From Leifsonia sp. NPDC080035 (GTDB taxonomy: Bacteria; Actinomycetota; Actinomycetes; Actinomycetales; Microbacteriaceae): a stretch of DNA of 64,000 bases. Positions 16,691 to 25,316 of the stretch are shown here, in pieces; positions within the stretch are counted from its first letter, which is position 1, and each line of letters opens with the position of its first letter. The stretch is from the NCBI RefSeq assembly GCF_040050925.1, contig NZ_CP157390.1:930001-994000 (forward strand). The letters are read 5' to 3'. The notes below the pieces were generated by a model. That model was not told the DNA's origin, searched no databases, and was given only the letters and a program-made list of their open reading frames with translations. The position numbers and the translations under genes were made by a program.

Positions 16691-17725
16691 ATGAGCTGGC
16701 GCATGCCCGCCGAGACCGCAGATCACGAGCGCACATGGATGGCGTTCCCCCGCGCCGGGATCACCCTCGGCGACGACGCGGCGTCCGCCGAGGAGGCCTA
16801 CCGGGCGTGGACCGACGTCGCGCACGCGGTCGCCGAGTACGAGCCGGTCACGATGGTCGTCGACCCGAGTGAGCGCGAGCGCGCCGCCCGGATGCTCGGC
16901 TCGCACGTCGAGCAGGTGGAGGCGCCGCTCGACGAGTTCTGGATGCGCGACTTCGGTCCGACGTTCGTGGTCGACGACGAGCGCCCCGGCGTCCTCGGCG
17001 CGGTGGACTGGACCTTCAACGGCTGGGGCGACCCGGCGTGGTCCGAGTGGCGGAAGTCGGCGGAGATCGCCCGCTTCGTCGCCGAGTGCACCGGCGCCGA
17101 GCTGGTCAGCTCGGTCCTCGTGAACGAGGGCGGCGGCATCCATGTCGACGGCGACGGCACGGTCCTGCTCACCGAGACCGTCCAGCTCGACCCGCGCCGC
17201 AACCCGTACGCGGACAGGGCGCGCGTCGAAGCGGAGCTCGCCCGCACGATCGGGGCGACCCATCCGATCTGGCTGCCGCGCGGGCTCACCCGCGACTACG
17301 ACGAGTTCGGCACGAACGGTCACGTCGACATCGTCGCGACCATCCCCTCCCCCGGCCGGCTGCTGCTGCACACCCAGCGGAACCCCAAGCACCCCGATTT
17401 CGAGGTCTCGCGCGAGCTGCGCGCCTTCCTCTCCGGCACCACCGACGCGGCGGGCCGTGCCTGGGACATCGTCGAGCTGCCCGCCCCGGAGACCCTGCGC
17501 GATGAGGAAGGCTTCGTCGACTGGAGCTACGTGAACCACCTCGTCGTGAACGGCGGGATCGTCGCCTGCGGCTTCGGCGAGGAGCGGGCCGACGCCGAGG
17601 CGACCGAAATCCTCGAGGCCGCCTACCCTGGCCGCCGGGTGACCATGGTGGACTCGCGCCCGATCTTCGCGCGCGGCGGCGGCATCCACTGCATCACCCA
17701 GCAGCAGCCGGCGGTGACCGCATGA
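16691..17725 (+). CDS. aguA: Agmatine deiminase
   Basis: A 344-aa porphyromonas-type peptidyl-arginine deiminase family protein converting agmatine to N-carbamoylputrescine and ammonia. Diagnostic stretches are WMRDFGPTFV, NEGGGIHVDGDGTVLLTE, NGHVDIVA (catalytic His/Asp region) and the C-terminal GGGIHCITQQQP with the nucleophile Cys334. GGAGG lies 6 nt before ATG 16691. The stop overlaps the start of a 43-codon ORF as ATGA. No nitrilase-type N-carbamoylputrescine amidase follows; an amidase-signature enzyme is there instead. Confidence 0.92.
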   Translation: MSWRMPAETADHERTWMAFPRAGITLGDDAASAEEAYRAWTDVAHAVAEYEPVTMVVDPSERERAARMLGSHVEQVEAPLDEFWMRDFGPTFVVDDERPGVLGAVDWTFNGWGDPAWSEWRKSAEIARFVAECTGAELVSSVLVNEGGGIHVDGDGTVLLTETVQLDPRRNPYADRARVEAELARTIGATHPIWLPRGLTRDYDEFGTNGHVDIVATIPSPGRLLLHTQRNPKHPDFEVSRELRAFLSGTTDAAGRAWDIVELPAPETLRDEEGFVDWSYVNHLVVNGGIVACGFGEERADAEATEILEAAYPGRRVTMVDSRPIFARGGGIHCITQQQPAVTA

Positions 17726-17853
17726 GCGTCGACGTCGCCGCCCCTCACAACTCCGGACTGGTCTCCGCATCCGCGGCCGGATCTCCGTTCGAACGGACAT
17801 CCGCGCGGCGTGTCGAACACATCCTCCGGATGAAGGAACGGTCCACCTCATGA
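17722..17853 (+). CDS. 43-aa translationally coupled small ORF
   Basis: ATG 17722 overlaps the agmatine deiminase stop (ATGA), and its own TGA at 17851-17853 overlaps the amidase ATG 17850 (ATGA again). The ORF fills the whole gap between the two genes without any spare base. The product begins MSVDVAAPHN, is soluble, rich in Ser and Ala, and ends in a basic helix-like segment (RRVEHILRMKERSTS). No family was recognised. It could be a real small protein or mainly a device coupling amidase translation to that of the deiminase. Confidence 0.65.
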   Translation: MSVDVAAPHNSGLVSASAAGSPFERTSARRVEHILRMKERSTS

Positions 17854-19550
17854 GCTTCGACGTCGTCGAGACCGGGATCGCCGAGCTGCGGCGAGCGCTC
17901 GAGGCCGGCGAGGTCACCGCCGTCGAGCTGGTGGATGCCTACCAGGCACGCATCGACGCCTACGACGCGGCCGGTCCGCACCTGAACGCGGTCGTCGTCC
18001 GCAACCCGGACGCCCGCGCCGAGGCCGCCGCGTCCGACGAGCGGCGCGCCCGCGGCGAGACGCGCGGTCCGCTCGATGGCATCCCGTACACCGCCAAGGA
18101 CAGTTACCTCGCCGCGGGTCTCACCGCGGCCGCGGGGTCCCCCGCGTTCGAGCACCTGATCGCCCAGCGCGACGCCTTCACGATCGAGCGGCTGCGGGCG
18201 GGCGGGGCCATCCTGCTCGGCCTCACCAACATGCCGCCGATGGCGAACGGCGGGATGCAGCGCGGCGTCTACGGTCGCGCCGAGAGCCCGTACAACGGCG
18301 ACTACCTGACCGCAGCGTTCGGCTCCGGCTCGTCCAACGGCTCCGGCACCGCGACCGCCGCCAGCTTCGCCGCCTTCGGCCTGGGCGAGGAGACCTGGTC
18401 GTCCGGGCGCGCACCCGCGTCCAACAACGCGCTGTGCGCGTACACGCCCTCGCGCGGCGTGATCTCGGTGCGCGGCAACTGGCCGCTGGTGCCGACGATG
18501 GATGTCGTCGTCCCGCACACCCGCAGCATGGCGGACCTGCTGGAGGTGCTCGACGTGATCGTCGCCGACGACGCCGAGACCCGCGGCGACTTCTGGCGCG
18601 TGCAGCCGTGGGTGAGCATCCCCGCCGCGTCCGCGCTGCGCCCGGACTCGTATCCCGCCCTCGCCGGATCGCGCTCGCTCGCGGGCGTCCGCGTCGGCAT
18701 CCCGCGCATGTACATCAACGCCGACGACGAGGCCGGCACGGCCGAACACCCCGGCATCGGCGGTCCCACCGGCCGGCGGATCGAGACCCGGCCCTCCGTG
18801 ATCGAGCTGTGGGAGGCGGCCCGTCGGGACCTCGAGGCGGCCGGCGCCGAGGTGGTCGAGACCGACTTCCCCGTCGTCTCGAACTACGAGGGCGACCGTC
18901 CCGGCGCTCCGACCATCGCCACGCGGGGACTCGTGAGCCCCGAGTACCTGCGCAGCGAGATCGTCGACCTCTCGGCGTGGGGATGGGAGGACTTCCTCGC
19001 CGCGAACGGCGACCCGGCGCTGAGCACGCTCGCGGACGTGGACGGCGCACGCATCTTCCCGCACCCGGAGGGCGCGCTCCCCGACCGCTACACCGGCTTC
19101 GACGACGACATCGCGGAGTACCCGGCCTGGGTGCGCGAGCATCCCGGCGCGACGATGGAGAGCATCCCGCACCTGGCAGACGGGGTCCGCGGGCTGGAGG
19201 AGACCCGTCGCGTCGACCTGGAGGAGTGGATGGACGGCCTCGGCCTCGACGCGGTGGTGTTCCCGGCCGTGGCGGACGTGGGACCGGCGGACATGGACGT
19301 GAACCCGGCGTCCGCGGACCTCGGCTGGCGCAACGGCGTCTGGGTCGCCAACGGCAACCTCGTCCCCCGGCACCTCGGCATCCCGACGGTCACCGTATCC
19401 ATGGGCACGATGTCCGACATCGGGATGCCCGTCGGGCTCACGTTCGCCGGCCGCGCCTACGACGACGCGGCGCTCCTGACGCTGGCCGCCGCCTTCGAGG
19501 CGACCGGCAGCCGCCGCACGGAGCCGCCGCGCACGCCGCGCCTGGGGTAG
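17850..19550 (+). CDS. Amidase-signature hydrolase
   Basis: A 566-aa amidase-signature enzyme. The Ser-cisSer-Lys triad is Lys83 (YTAKDSY), Ser161 (GSGSSNGSG) and nucleophile Ser185 (ETWSSGRAPA); the 24-residue spacing between the two serines matches the family. The usual GGSIRxPA around the nucleophile is changed to SSGRAPA. It hydrolyses an amide or ureido bond; substrate unknown. Coupling to agmatine deiminase suggests it may act on N-carbamoylputrescine or another product of that branch, which is inference. Start ATG 17850 overlaps the small ORF. Confidence 0.85.
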   Translation: MSFDVVETGIAELRRALEAGEVTAVELVDAYQARIDAYDAAGPHLNAVVVRNPDARAEAAASDERRARGETRGPLDGIPYTAKDSYLAAGLTAAAGSPAFEHLIAQRDAFTIERLRAGGAILLGLTNMPPMANGGMQRGVYGRAESPYNGDYLTAAFGSGSSNGSGTATAASFAAFGLGEETWSSGRAPASNNALCAYTPSRGVISVRGNWPLVPTMDVVVPHTRSMADLLEVLDVIVADDAETRGDFWRVQPWVSIPAASALRPDSYPALAGSRSLAGVRVGIPRMYINADDEAGTAEHPGIGGPTGRRIETRPSVIELWEAARRDLEAAGAEVVETDFPVVSNYEGDRPGAPTIATRGLVSPEYLRSEIVDLSAWGWEDFLAANGDPALSTLADVDGARIFPHPEGALPDRYTGFDDDIAEYPAWVREHPGATMESIPHLADGVRGLEETRRVDLEEWMDGLGLDAVVFPAVADVGPADMDVNPASADLGWRNGVWVANGNLVPRHLGIPTVTVSMGTMSDIGMPVGLTFAGRAYDDAALLTLAAAFEATGSRRTEPPRTPRLG

Positions 19551-19631
19551 CCCGCGGCATCCCCCCAGCGACGGAGAAGGATGCGCCTTCCGGCGGACGA
19601 CCGCCGGACGCGGGGCTGCGAGCGTGGAGGG

Positions 19632-20219
19632 ATGCATCCCCTCCGCCTCGCCCGTGCCGCCATCGCCGCCTCCGCCGCGCTCGCCCTGCTCGGCGGTCTC
19701 GCCGGCTGCTCCGCCGCGGTCGCAGGCGCACCGTCGGCACCGGCCCCCGCGCGCTCGGCCGTCTCCGACAGCAGCGAGCTCACGGACGCGGACGGCTACA
19801 TCCCCGACGGCTCGTCCCTCCCGCTGGACAGCGACCGGCCCGCGGTCACGCGCCTCGACCCGGCGCTGCGCTCGGCGTTGAACGCCGCCGCGGCGGCGGC
19901 ACAGCAGGAGCGCGGCACCGCGATCACCATCGCCGACGGTTGGCGGTCGGAGCGCTACCAGGAGTACTTGTTCGCCCAGGCCGTGCGGAAATACGGGAGC
20001 GAGGACGAGGCCCTGCGCTGGGCCAAGCGCGGCTCCGACTCCGAGCACGTCGCAGGCCGGGCGGTGGACATCGCGACCGCCGACGCGATGGACTTCCTCA
20101 GCAGGTTCGGCGCCGAGTGGGGGCTCTGCCAGCGCTACGCCAACGAGGCGTGGCACTTCGAGCTGCTCACGGAGCCCGGCGGCGAGTGCCCCGCGCAGGA
20201 CGCCGACGGCCGCGGGTGA
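19632..20219 (+). CDS. VanY-type D-Ala-D-Ala carboxypeptidase lipoprotein
   Basis: A 195-aa lipoprotein with an N-terminal signal ending LAGC. The catalytic domain has GWRSERYQEYLF, the zinc motif SEHVAGRAVDI and YANEAWHFEL, all typical of the M15B/VanY D,D-carboxypeptidase family that trims peptidoglycan stem peptides. A longer reading from 19581 exists, but GGAGGG before ATG 19632 and the clean signal peptide favour this start. Probably surface-anchored cell wall housekeeping; nothing ties it to resistance. Confidence 0.85.
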   Translation: MHPLRLARAAIAASAALALLGGLAGCSAAVAGAPSAPAPARSAVSDSSELTDADGYIPDGSSLPLDSDRPAVTRLDPALRSALNAAAAAAQQERGTAITIADGWRSERYQEYLFAQAVRKYGSEDEALRWAKRGSDSEHVAGRAVDIATADAMDFLSRFGAEWGLCQRYANEAWHFELLTEPGGECPAQDADGRG

Positions 20220-20230
20220 GGGTCGTAGCT

Positions 20231-20701
20231 TCAGTTTCCCCCACCGTGCGAAAGGACGACCTTGCCCGACAGAAGGCCGATCATGACGTCGGACCCGTTC
20301 GCACGGAAGAATTCAGGCGCATCGAAGAGCGTCGTGTGCGGGGCCGAGTCTGTCGTGCAGGTTTTCGATCTGTCAGGCGGCGCAAGCGCGACGGTCGACT
20401 CGAGAAACCCCTCGGGCACAGTCATCTTCGTTGCTCGCTCCGGACAGCTTGAACTCCCGAAGAGAACGATGCCGATGTGCTTTCCGTCCGTGGTCCAGAC
20501 GGCATAGTCGGTCCCGGGTTCTGTGCCGGGCGGCGCGTAGGTCCCGTCCGGGACACCGGCGAAGTCCTCAACGGGCCGGATCTCCTGAGAAGTCGGGGAT
20601 GGAGCCGCACAACCCATCAAGACCACGGCCACGACTCCGACGCACGCCACTCCGGCAAAGCGCCGTCGGCGCTGGCGGTCGATCACGTTGCTAGCTTTCA
20701 T
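20231..20701 (-). CDS. Putative lipoprotein (second of pair)
   Basis: A 156-aa protein with a basic N-terminus and lipobox LMGC (Cys31). The mature region has three further cysteines and a motif DGKHIGIVLFGSSSCPERAT; no family was recognised. Base composition is clearly less GC-rich than the neighbours to the left. Its ATG overlaps the stop of the preceding lipoprotein gene (ATGA), so the two are co-translated and perhaps form one complex on the cell surface. Confidence 0.7.
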   Translation of the reverse strand: MKASNVIDRQRRRRFAGVACVGVVAVVLMGCAAPSPTSQEIRPVEDFAGVPDGTYAPPGTEPGTDYAVWTTDGKHIGIVLFGSSSCPERATKMTVPEGFLESTVALAPPDRSKTCTTDSAPHTTLFDAPEFFRANGSDVMIGLLSGKVVLSHGGGN

Positions 20702-21597
20702 CGTCCTTCTCGTGGCTCGTCGGGCGCGTTCTGAGCAATGATGTCCAGGACTCGCTTCTTGTTCTCGGACAAGAGATCGCGAATCCGAGCCAGGTCATCG
20801 GCGTTCGCTGCCATGACGGCGATTTGATTGCTCCATTCCTGGTCGTACAACGCTTGCTTGAATCCGCTGGACTCCTGACATGTGGCGTCGGCCGTTGCTA
20901 TCCGGATCTCCTCGGCAGTGATTGCGCTTTCGGCCTCCCCATCCCCGACGAGCCCGAACTGCTGACTGAGCCCGGGCGTTGGCATCTCATCGGGGTTTGC
21001 TGGAAGGTCGGCGATCCCCTCTGGCTCCATGCATGCCCGCCAGTCGGCGGCCGCCTTGACGACCACGTCGCTCGTTCTCGCTTCGTCGAGAGCGTCATTC
21101 GAGTAGTTGGCGGCGTTCTGGGCATCGAGCGGAAGCACCGGGAGCGTCTTTCGAACCTCGGCCAGACATGCGGTTAGTGCAGCGTCCTCATCTGCAGGGA
21201 TCGTGGCGTGCTGTCTGACGACCTCCATCCGTGCCACAGCACTCGGGTCTGTGTTGGGTGCGCTGTGATAACCGAACTGGCTGGCCAGGCCGAGGTTGAA
21301 GAGGCGGAGCCCGATGTGGTTGTACGACTCGCTCTGGAGCGCTTCGAGATTTCGCCACGGAACAGCCCAGTCGTACCCCTTCTCGGTCATGCACGGGCGC
21401 GTGAGGAGGTCCTCCGCGTAGTCCGTCTGGATTGTGTGCGAGTACACGTAGTCATCCAATGGCATCGTCCATTGAGCGATATTCTTCGCTGGGAGTGGCC
21501 CTGGATCGGGCCCCTTCTCGTGAGTGCATCCCCACAATGCAGTCGCCACGACAACGGCACACGTCACTCCCAGGCCGACGCGAGCATTCCTCTTCAT
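20698..21597 (-). CDS. Putative lipoprotein (first of pair)
   Basis: A 299-aa protein starting MKRNARVGLGVTCAVVVATA with lipobox LWGC (Cys24). The mature part is soluble, largely helical in appearance and contains paired cysteines in CMTEKGYDW, TACLAEVRK, WRACMEPEG and DATCQESSG, suggesting two disulfides. The upstream extension of this frame to 21978 runs through a terminator and the neighbouring secreted-protein gene and is rejected. No known family recognised. It lies downstream of a strong hairpin, so it either has its own promoter or depends on read-through. Confidence 0.7.
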   Translation of the reverse strand: MKRNARVGLGVTCAVVVATALWGCTHEKGPDPGPLPAKNIAQWTMPLDDYVYSHTIQTDYAEDLLTRPCMTEKGYDWAVPWRNLEALQSESYNHIGLRLFNLGLASQFGYHSAPNTDPSAVARMEVVRQHATIPADEDAALTACLAEVRKTLPVLPLDAQNAANYSNDALDEARTSDVVVKAAADWRACMEPEGIADLPANPDEMPTPGLSQQFGLVGDGEAESAITAEEIRIATADATCQESSGFKQALYDQEWSNQIAVMAANADDLARIRDLLSENKKRVLDIIAQNAPDEPREGR

Positions 21598-21621
21598 CCG
21601 ATTCCCCTTGACTTCAGGTGA

Positions 21622-21652
21622 GGGGCGGCGCGGATCGCGTCCGCGCCGCCCC
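21622..21652 (-). terminator. GC-rich hairpin behind the secreted-protein gene
   Basis: A perfect 13-bp stem (GGGGCGGCGCGGA with its complement) around a 5-nt loop lies 17 bp after the stop of the secreted protein gene and 25 bp before the next lipoprotein start. It has no T-tract. It may terminate or attenuate transcription between a highly expressed secreted protein and the lipoprotein pair. Confidence 0.65.
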
Positions 21653-21668
21653 AACTGGGTGTTCAGTT

Positions 21669-22103
21669 TCAGCAGATGAACTGGCCAGAGGACAGGTCGT
21701 CGTTGTACCCACCGGAGACCGCAAGATTCGCCCAGCCCGTCTTCTTCGTGGTCCGGATGGCCAGAGTGCCGTAGCGGGCGTCGCGATAGTAGCCCGACGT
21801 GCAACTGTTCCCGTTGTTGTAGATCGACGACGCAGAGTCGTTCGCTCCGATCTTTCCGGGAATGTTCACCTCCCCGCTGTACGAACCGTAGTAGTACAGC
21901 TGGAAGTCGCTCGCATACGAAGTGAACGCGACGTACCACCCGCCGGAGCCTTGGGTGACGTAGTTGGCATCCGACCAATGGCAGCTAAAGCCGGATGGAC
22001 AGTTGGAGGCCGCCGCCGAGGCCGGAGCAGCAGTCGCCAGACTCAACGCAGCGATTCCACCCGTGGCAACAGCCGCGGCCAGAGCCTTCTTCAAGAACTT
22101 CAT
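21669..22103 (-). CDS. Secreted I36/beta-gamma-crystallin-like protein
   Basis: A 144-aa secreted protein: a Sec signal with cleavage after about residue 31 (APASAA), then a mature domain of roughly 112 residues with four cysteines (35, 41, 101, 144). CPSGFSCHWSDANY, NDSASSIYNNG and YYRDARYGTLAI followed by NDDLSS resemble two Greek-key repeats of peptidase inhibitor family I36 (Streptomyces metalloproteinase inhibitor). Whether it inhibits a protease is not shown. AAGGGTGGGA precedes ATG 22103. It lies in a low-GC island next to an export-type ABC gene. Confidence 0.75.
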   Translation of the reverse strand: MKFLKKALAAAVATGGIAALSLATAAPASAAASNCPSGFSCHWSDANYVTQGSGGWYVAFTSYASDFQLYYYGSYSGEVNIPGKIGANDSASSIYNNGNSCTSGYYRDARYGTLAIRTTKKTGWANLAVSGGYNDDLSSGQFIC

Positions 22104-22132
22104 CAGATTCCCACCCTTCGTGCCCAACAGTG

Positions 22133-22147
22133 AATATCTGTGATATT
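22133..22147 (-). promoter_or_regulatory. Dyad in the AT-rich upstream region of the secreted-protein gene
   Basis: AATATC-TGT-GATATT is a perfect inverted repeat inside an 87-bp AT-rich gap (22104-22190) between the ABC gene stop and the secreted-protein start. The gap also holds TTGATA and TTAAGA boxes on the minus strand, so a promoter with an operator here is likely. The binding protein is unknown; the LuxR-type protein of the island is a candidate. Confidence 0.5.
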
Positions 22148-22190
22148 TGCAGTTCTTAATATGGAGTACAATGTATCAACGGATGCATTC

Positions 22191-24089
22191 TCAGAGGCGC
22201 AGGGCTTCACTCGGCTGGATTCTCGATGCCCTCCATGCGGCAACGACTCCGGCGAAGGCTCCAACGCCGATTCCCCCCAGAATCGCAAGAGGCGCGAGAA
22301 GCGGGTCGAATACGGGGATCCACCGCTGGCTGATCGTCACCGCGAGAACCCCTCCCAGCCCCAGCGCGAGTCCGGCACATCCACCGATGAGGCCGATGTA
22401 CGCCGACTCGCACAGGATCATCGCAGAGACGTGCAAGCGCCTCGCACCGATCGCTCGCCGGAGCCCAAGCTCCTGTCTCCTTTCGGTCACGGAGAGCACC
22501 ATCGCGTTCGCCAGTCCCGCGATGGCCGCCAACAGCGCGAGACCCGTCAAGCCGAGCAGCGTCGTGGACACGTCGGCCTCGACTTCTGAGCGGAGTGTAC
22601 GGGGGTCTACCGGAGCGCTCACCGTCAGGCTCGTCGGATCGAAAGGATCGACCACGAGCGGTGCTTGACGTGCGACCTGCTGTGCGGCACCTGAGCGGGT
22701 GAGGATGAGAGCCCGCGTTCTCTCGGGAGCATTGAGCACGCCCGAATCCTCGGTCGACAGCAGGACGCCTGCCAACAGCTCTGGGAGTCGCGGCGACTGG
22801 GTGACGAGACCGATGACCTGGAACGGCTCACCTTCGATGAGGACGACCGGCGAGAGCGAGGGGGGTGCGAGCTCCAGCTGCCGCGCAAAGGTCGACCCCA
22901 TAAGCAGTTGACCCCGCGCCAACTTCTTCGAGACGCCCGGCGCCCAGGTCACTTTCAACCGGGCGGACGAAGCGGATTCGCGAGTTCCTGTGAACCCCGT
23001 GACGAGCCGTACCTCTCGCGAACTGCCGGTCTGGACACTCGTTTGCCCGTGATTCTCAATGATGGAGGCGCTGTCTACGCCCGCCACGCCTGCCAGCCGA
23101 TCCCTCAGGCCGCTACGCATCTCAGCCGACTGATCGTCGAGGCCGGTCGAGGGCCATTCGACGGTGACATCCCGGTTGGCGTGTTCGTCAAATCGCGCCG
23201 ACACTTGAGACCCCGCCGAACCGGCGACGCCAAGGCTCCCAACCGTCAAGGAAACGGCAAGCGCGACTGCAGCGACGAGTCCGGCCGTCTTGCCTCCGCG
23301 AGAGGAGATGTTCGCAACGGAATCGCGAAGCAGATCGGTCAGCCTCAGCCGCGACGATGCGCCCGGAATTTGCGAGCTCGACACGCGTGTCGACCCCGCT
23401 TCGGCCGTGTCGACGTGATGGGACTCTCGAACGACTCGTCCGTCCGCGATGCCAATTCGCCGAGAAGCCACCGCAGCGATCTCGGGCGAATGCGTGACCA
23501 GGACAATCGTCGTTCCTGATTCGTGGAGCTCGCGCAATGCTCGCACAACGACCTGCGCATTCTCAGAATCCAGGTTGCCGGTGGGTTCATCCGCAATGAC
23601 GACCGGGGCCTTGCACGCTAGCGCTCGAGCAAGCGCTACCCGCTGTCGCTCCCCTCCTGAAAGGTTGCCGCTTCGAACATGAGCGAGCCTCTCGATCCCG
23701 AGGGCCGCCATCGCTTCGAGCGCCCGCGTCCGCCTCTCGTGCGCCTTTACGCCCCGATAGAGCAGCCCGAGCTCTACGTTATCGACGGCGGGCCGCCGGT
23801 CCATCAGGTGGAAGCTTTGGAATACGAAGGCGAATGTTCCGGATCGAATGCGCGAGAGTTCTCTGTCGGCGGCGGAACGGGTCTGCTGACCGTCGATCGC
23901 GTAGTCACCCGATGTCGGAGCATCGAGCGCGCCGACGATATTCAGAAGGCTGGACTTTCCCGCGCCCGAAGGCCCTTCAATAGCGGTGAACTCGCCCTGA
24001 GTGATGACAAGCGAAATTCCTTTGAGCACCGTCACCGAGCTCTCGGCACCAACGATGCGGGTGACGTCCCTCATGTGGAGACGCACCAT
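22191..24089 (-). CDS. MacB-type ABC transporter (ATPase-permease fusion)
   Basis: A 632-aa protein with an N-terminal ATPase (Walker A GPSGAGKS 39-46, Q-loop Gln91, signature LSGGERQR 143-150, Walker B VVIADEPT 163-170) of the LolD/MacB class. It is fused to an FtsX-like permease with a first membrane helix at about 268-290, a large extracellular domain and three C-terminal helices containing the conserved TERRQELGLRRAIGA loop. Such proteins act by mechanotransmission rather than classical import. It follows the adaptor gene by 3 bp. GC content is lower than the genome average of the window. Confidence 0.88.
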   Translation of the reverse strand: MVRLHMRDVTRIVGAESSVTVLKGISLVITQGEFTAIEGPSGAGKSSLLNIVGALDAPTSGDYAIDGQQTRSAADRELSRIRSGTFAFVFQSFHLMDRRPAVDNVELGLLYRGVKAHERRTRALEAMAALGIERLAHVRSGNLSGGERQRVALARALACKAPVVIADEPTGNLDSENAQVVVRALRELHESGTTIVLVTHSPEIAAVASRRIGIADGRVVRESHHVDTAEAGSTRVSSSQIPGASSRLRLTDLLRDSVANISSRGGKTAGLVAAVALAVSLTVGSLGVAGSAGSQVSARFDEHANRDVTVEWPSTGLDDQSAEMRSGLRDRLAGVAGVDSASIIENHGQTSVQTGSSREVRLVTGFTGTRESASSARLKVTWAPGVSKKLARGQLLMGSTFARQLELAPPSLSPVVLIEGEPFQVIGLVTQSPRLPELLAGVLLSTEDSGVLNAPERTRALILTRSGAAQQVARQAPLVVDPFDPTSLTVSAPVDPRTLRSEVEADVSTTLLGLTGLALLAAIAGLANAMVLSVTERRQELGLRRAIGARRLHVSAMILCESAYIGLIGGCAGLALGLGGVLAVTISQRWIPVFDPLLAPLAILGGIGVGAFAGVVAAWRASRIQPSEALRL

Positions 24090-24092
24090 CAG

Positions 24093-25316
24093 CTAGCCCA
24101 CCCTCACAACATCGCCTGCGTCGATCTGCCCCTCCGAAACGGGCCTGATCGCGGACTTTCCCTCGAAGACAGCCTCCTCCTTCACGTCGACGGCCCGAAA
24201 GCTACCGTCTGAGAGCCGCTTGTAGACCACGGGAGGACCGTTACCGTTGGGAACGACGGCGATCGAAGCAACGATCAACGAGTCCGTGGCCACCAGGCGA
24301 ATCGAGATCACGGCGAGGACGTTCGTATGCAGCCACTTTTCGGGAAGGGACCCCCCATCCGCTCCTGAAAAGACCAAGCGAAGAGCGCTCGAGGCCGAAG
24401 ACCCGTTTGACTCCACCCTTCCGGCAGCCGGAGCTTTGGACGAGTCAGGCGGAACCGTCGCTACATCGCCAACGGACGCCACCTCGCCGAGAAGCTTTTC
24501 ACCGCGACCGTCGTCGAGGTGCACGGCCATACCTTGCTCAAGGCGGCCACCGGCAGCGGCCGCAATCTCGGCAACGGCGACGACCTTGCCATATTCGAGG
24601 GTGACTGTCGTCTCAGGCGTCACGACCTGGCCGAGGGCAGGTGCCTCGACAAGATAACAAGGCGTCTGGGATACGACGAGGAGTTCCGATTGCGGGATTC
24701 GGAGTGTCGGCGAGGGCAGAGAGTGCGTGGCCGAGCCCATCTCCGACGGCGCGATGCCCTGTTCGACCGGAGCAGGCGTCGACACACTGGGAGGGTTGTA
24801 CCCGGCTGCCGAGTACAGGGCCGTTACTGCGGCGACGGTCTCGGACCCGAGTCGACCATCCACCGACACCGGGTGCCCCGACGCGCTCAGGGCCGACTGC
24901 AGCTGGGCGACATCGGGCCCATCCATCCCCGGCTCGAGGTCACGGTAGAACGGAAAGGCGCCCGCAAACACGAAGAGCGGGCGTCCGTTGATCTCGAGAA
25001 GCGGAGAGCCGGCCTGTACGTCGTCTCCCGCGCTGATCGTACGACGAGTGATGACTGACGTGTCGTCAACGTGAGGAAGCGGCAGCCTCTCATTGACTTC
25101 TCGACCCACATCAGCGCGTGCGCTCATCGTTTGCTCGAGGGTGCCCCGGAACACTTGGCTCGTAACCGGATGGGGCTGCGGGGCGCTTGCCGCTGCCTCG
25201 CGCTGCGCTCCCGACTGGAAAACGAACGCCAGAACCCATCCGATGCCCAATAGTGTGATCGAGAGGAGCGCGAAAAGAGGTGCGGCCACGCGTTTCCTCA
25301 TGACCCGAGTGCTCAC
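24093..25316 (-). CDS. Peptidoglycan-binding periplasmic adaptor-like protein
   Basis: A 407-aa protein with one N-terminal membrane helix (about residues 12-33) and a long extracellular part. A peptidoglycan-binding type 1 domain lies at about 129-173 (PGMDGPDVAQLQSAL, VDGRLGSETVAAV). The rest resembles membrane-fusion/HlyD adaptors (TISAGDDVQAGSPLLEINGR is lipoyl-like). GTG 25316 overlaps the stop of the luxR-type gene (GTGA). It likely pairs with the MacB-type protein, linking it to the cell wall instead of an outer-membrane channel. Confidence 0.8.
   Translation of the reverse strand: MSTRVMRKRVAAPLFALLSITLLGIGWVLAFVFQSGAQREAAASAPQPHPVTSQVFRGTLEQTMSARADVGREVNERLPLPHVDDTSVITRRTISAGDDVQAGSPLLEINGRPLFVFAGAFPFYRDLEPGMDGPDVAQLQSALSASGHPVSVDGRLGSETVAAVTALYSAAGYNPPSVSTPAPVEQGIAPSEMGSATHSLPSPTLRIPQSELLVVSQTPCYLVEAPALGQVVTPETTVTLEYGKVVAVAEIAAAAGGRLEQGMAVHLDDGRGEKLLGEVASVGDVATVPPDSSKAPAAGRVESNGSSASSALRLVFSGADGGSLPEKWLHTNVLAVISIRLVATDSLIVASIAVVPNGNGPPVVYKRLSDGSFRAVDVKEEAVFEGKSAIRPVSEGQIDAGDVVRVG

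Noticed and set aside
21598..21978. N-terminal extension of the larger lipoprotein
   Set aside because: It runs through a 13-bp hairpin and the opposite frame of the secreted-protein gene; MKRN at 21597 begins a proper lipoprotein signal.
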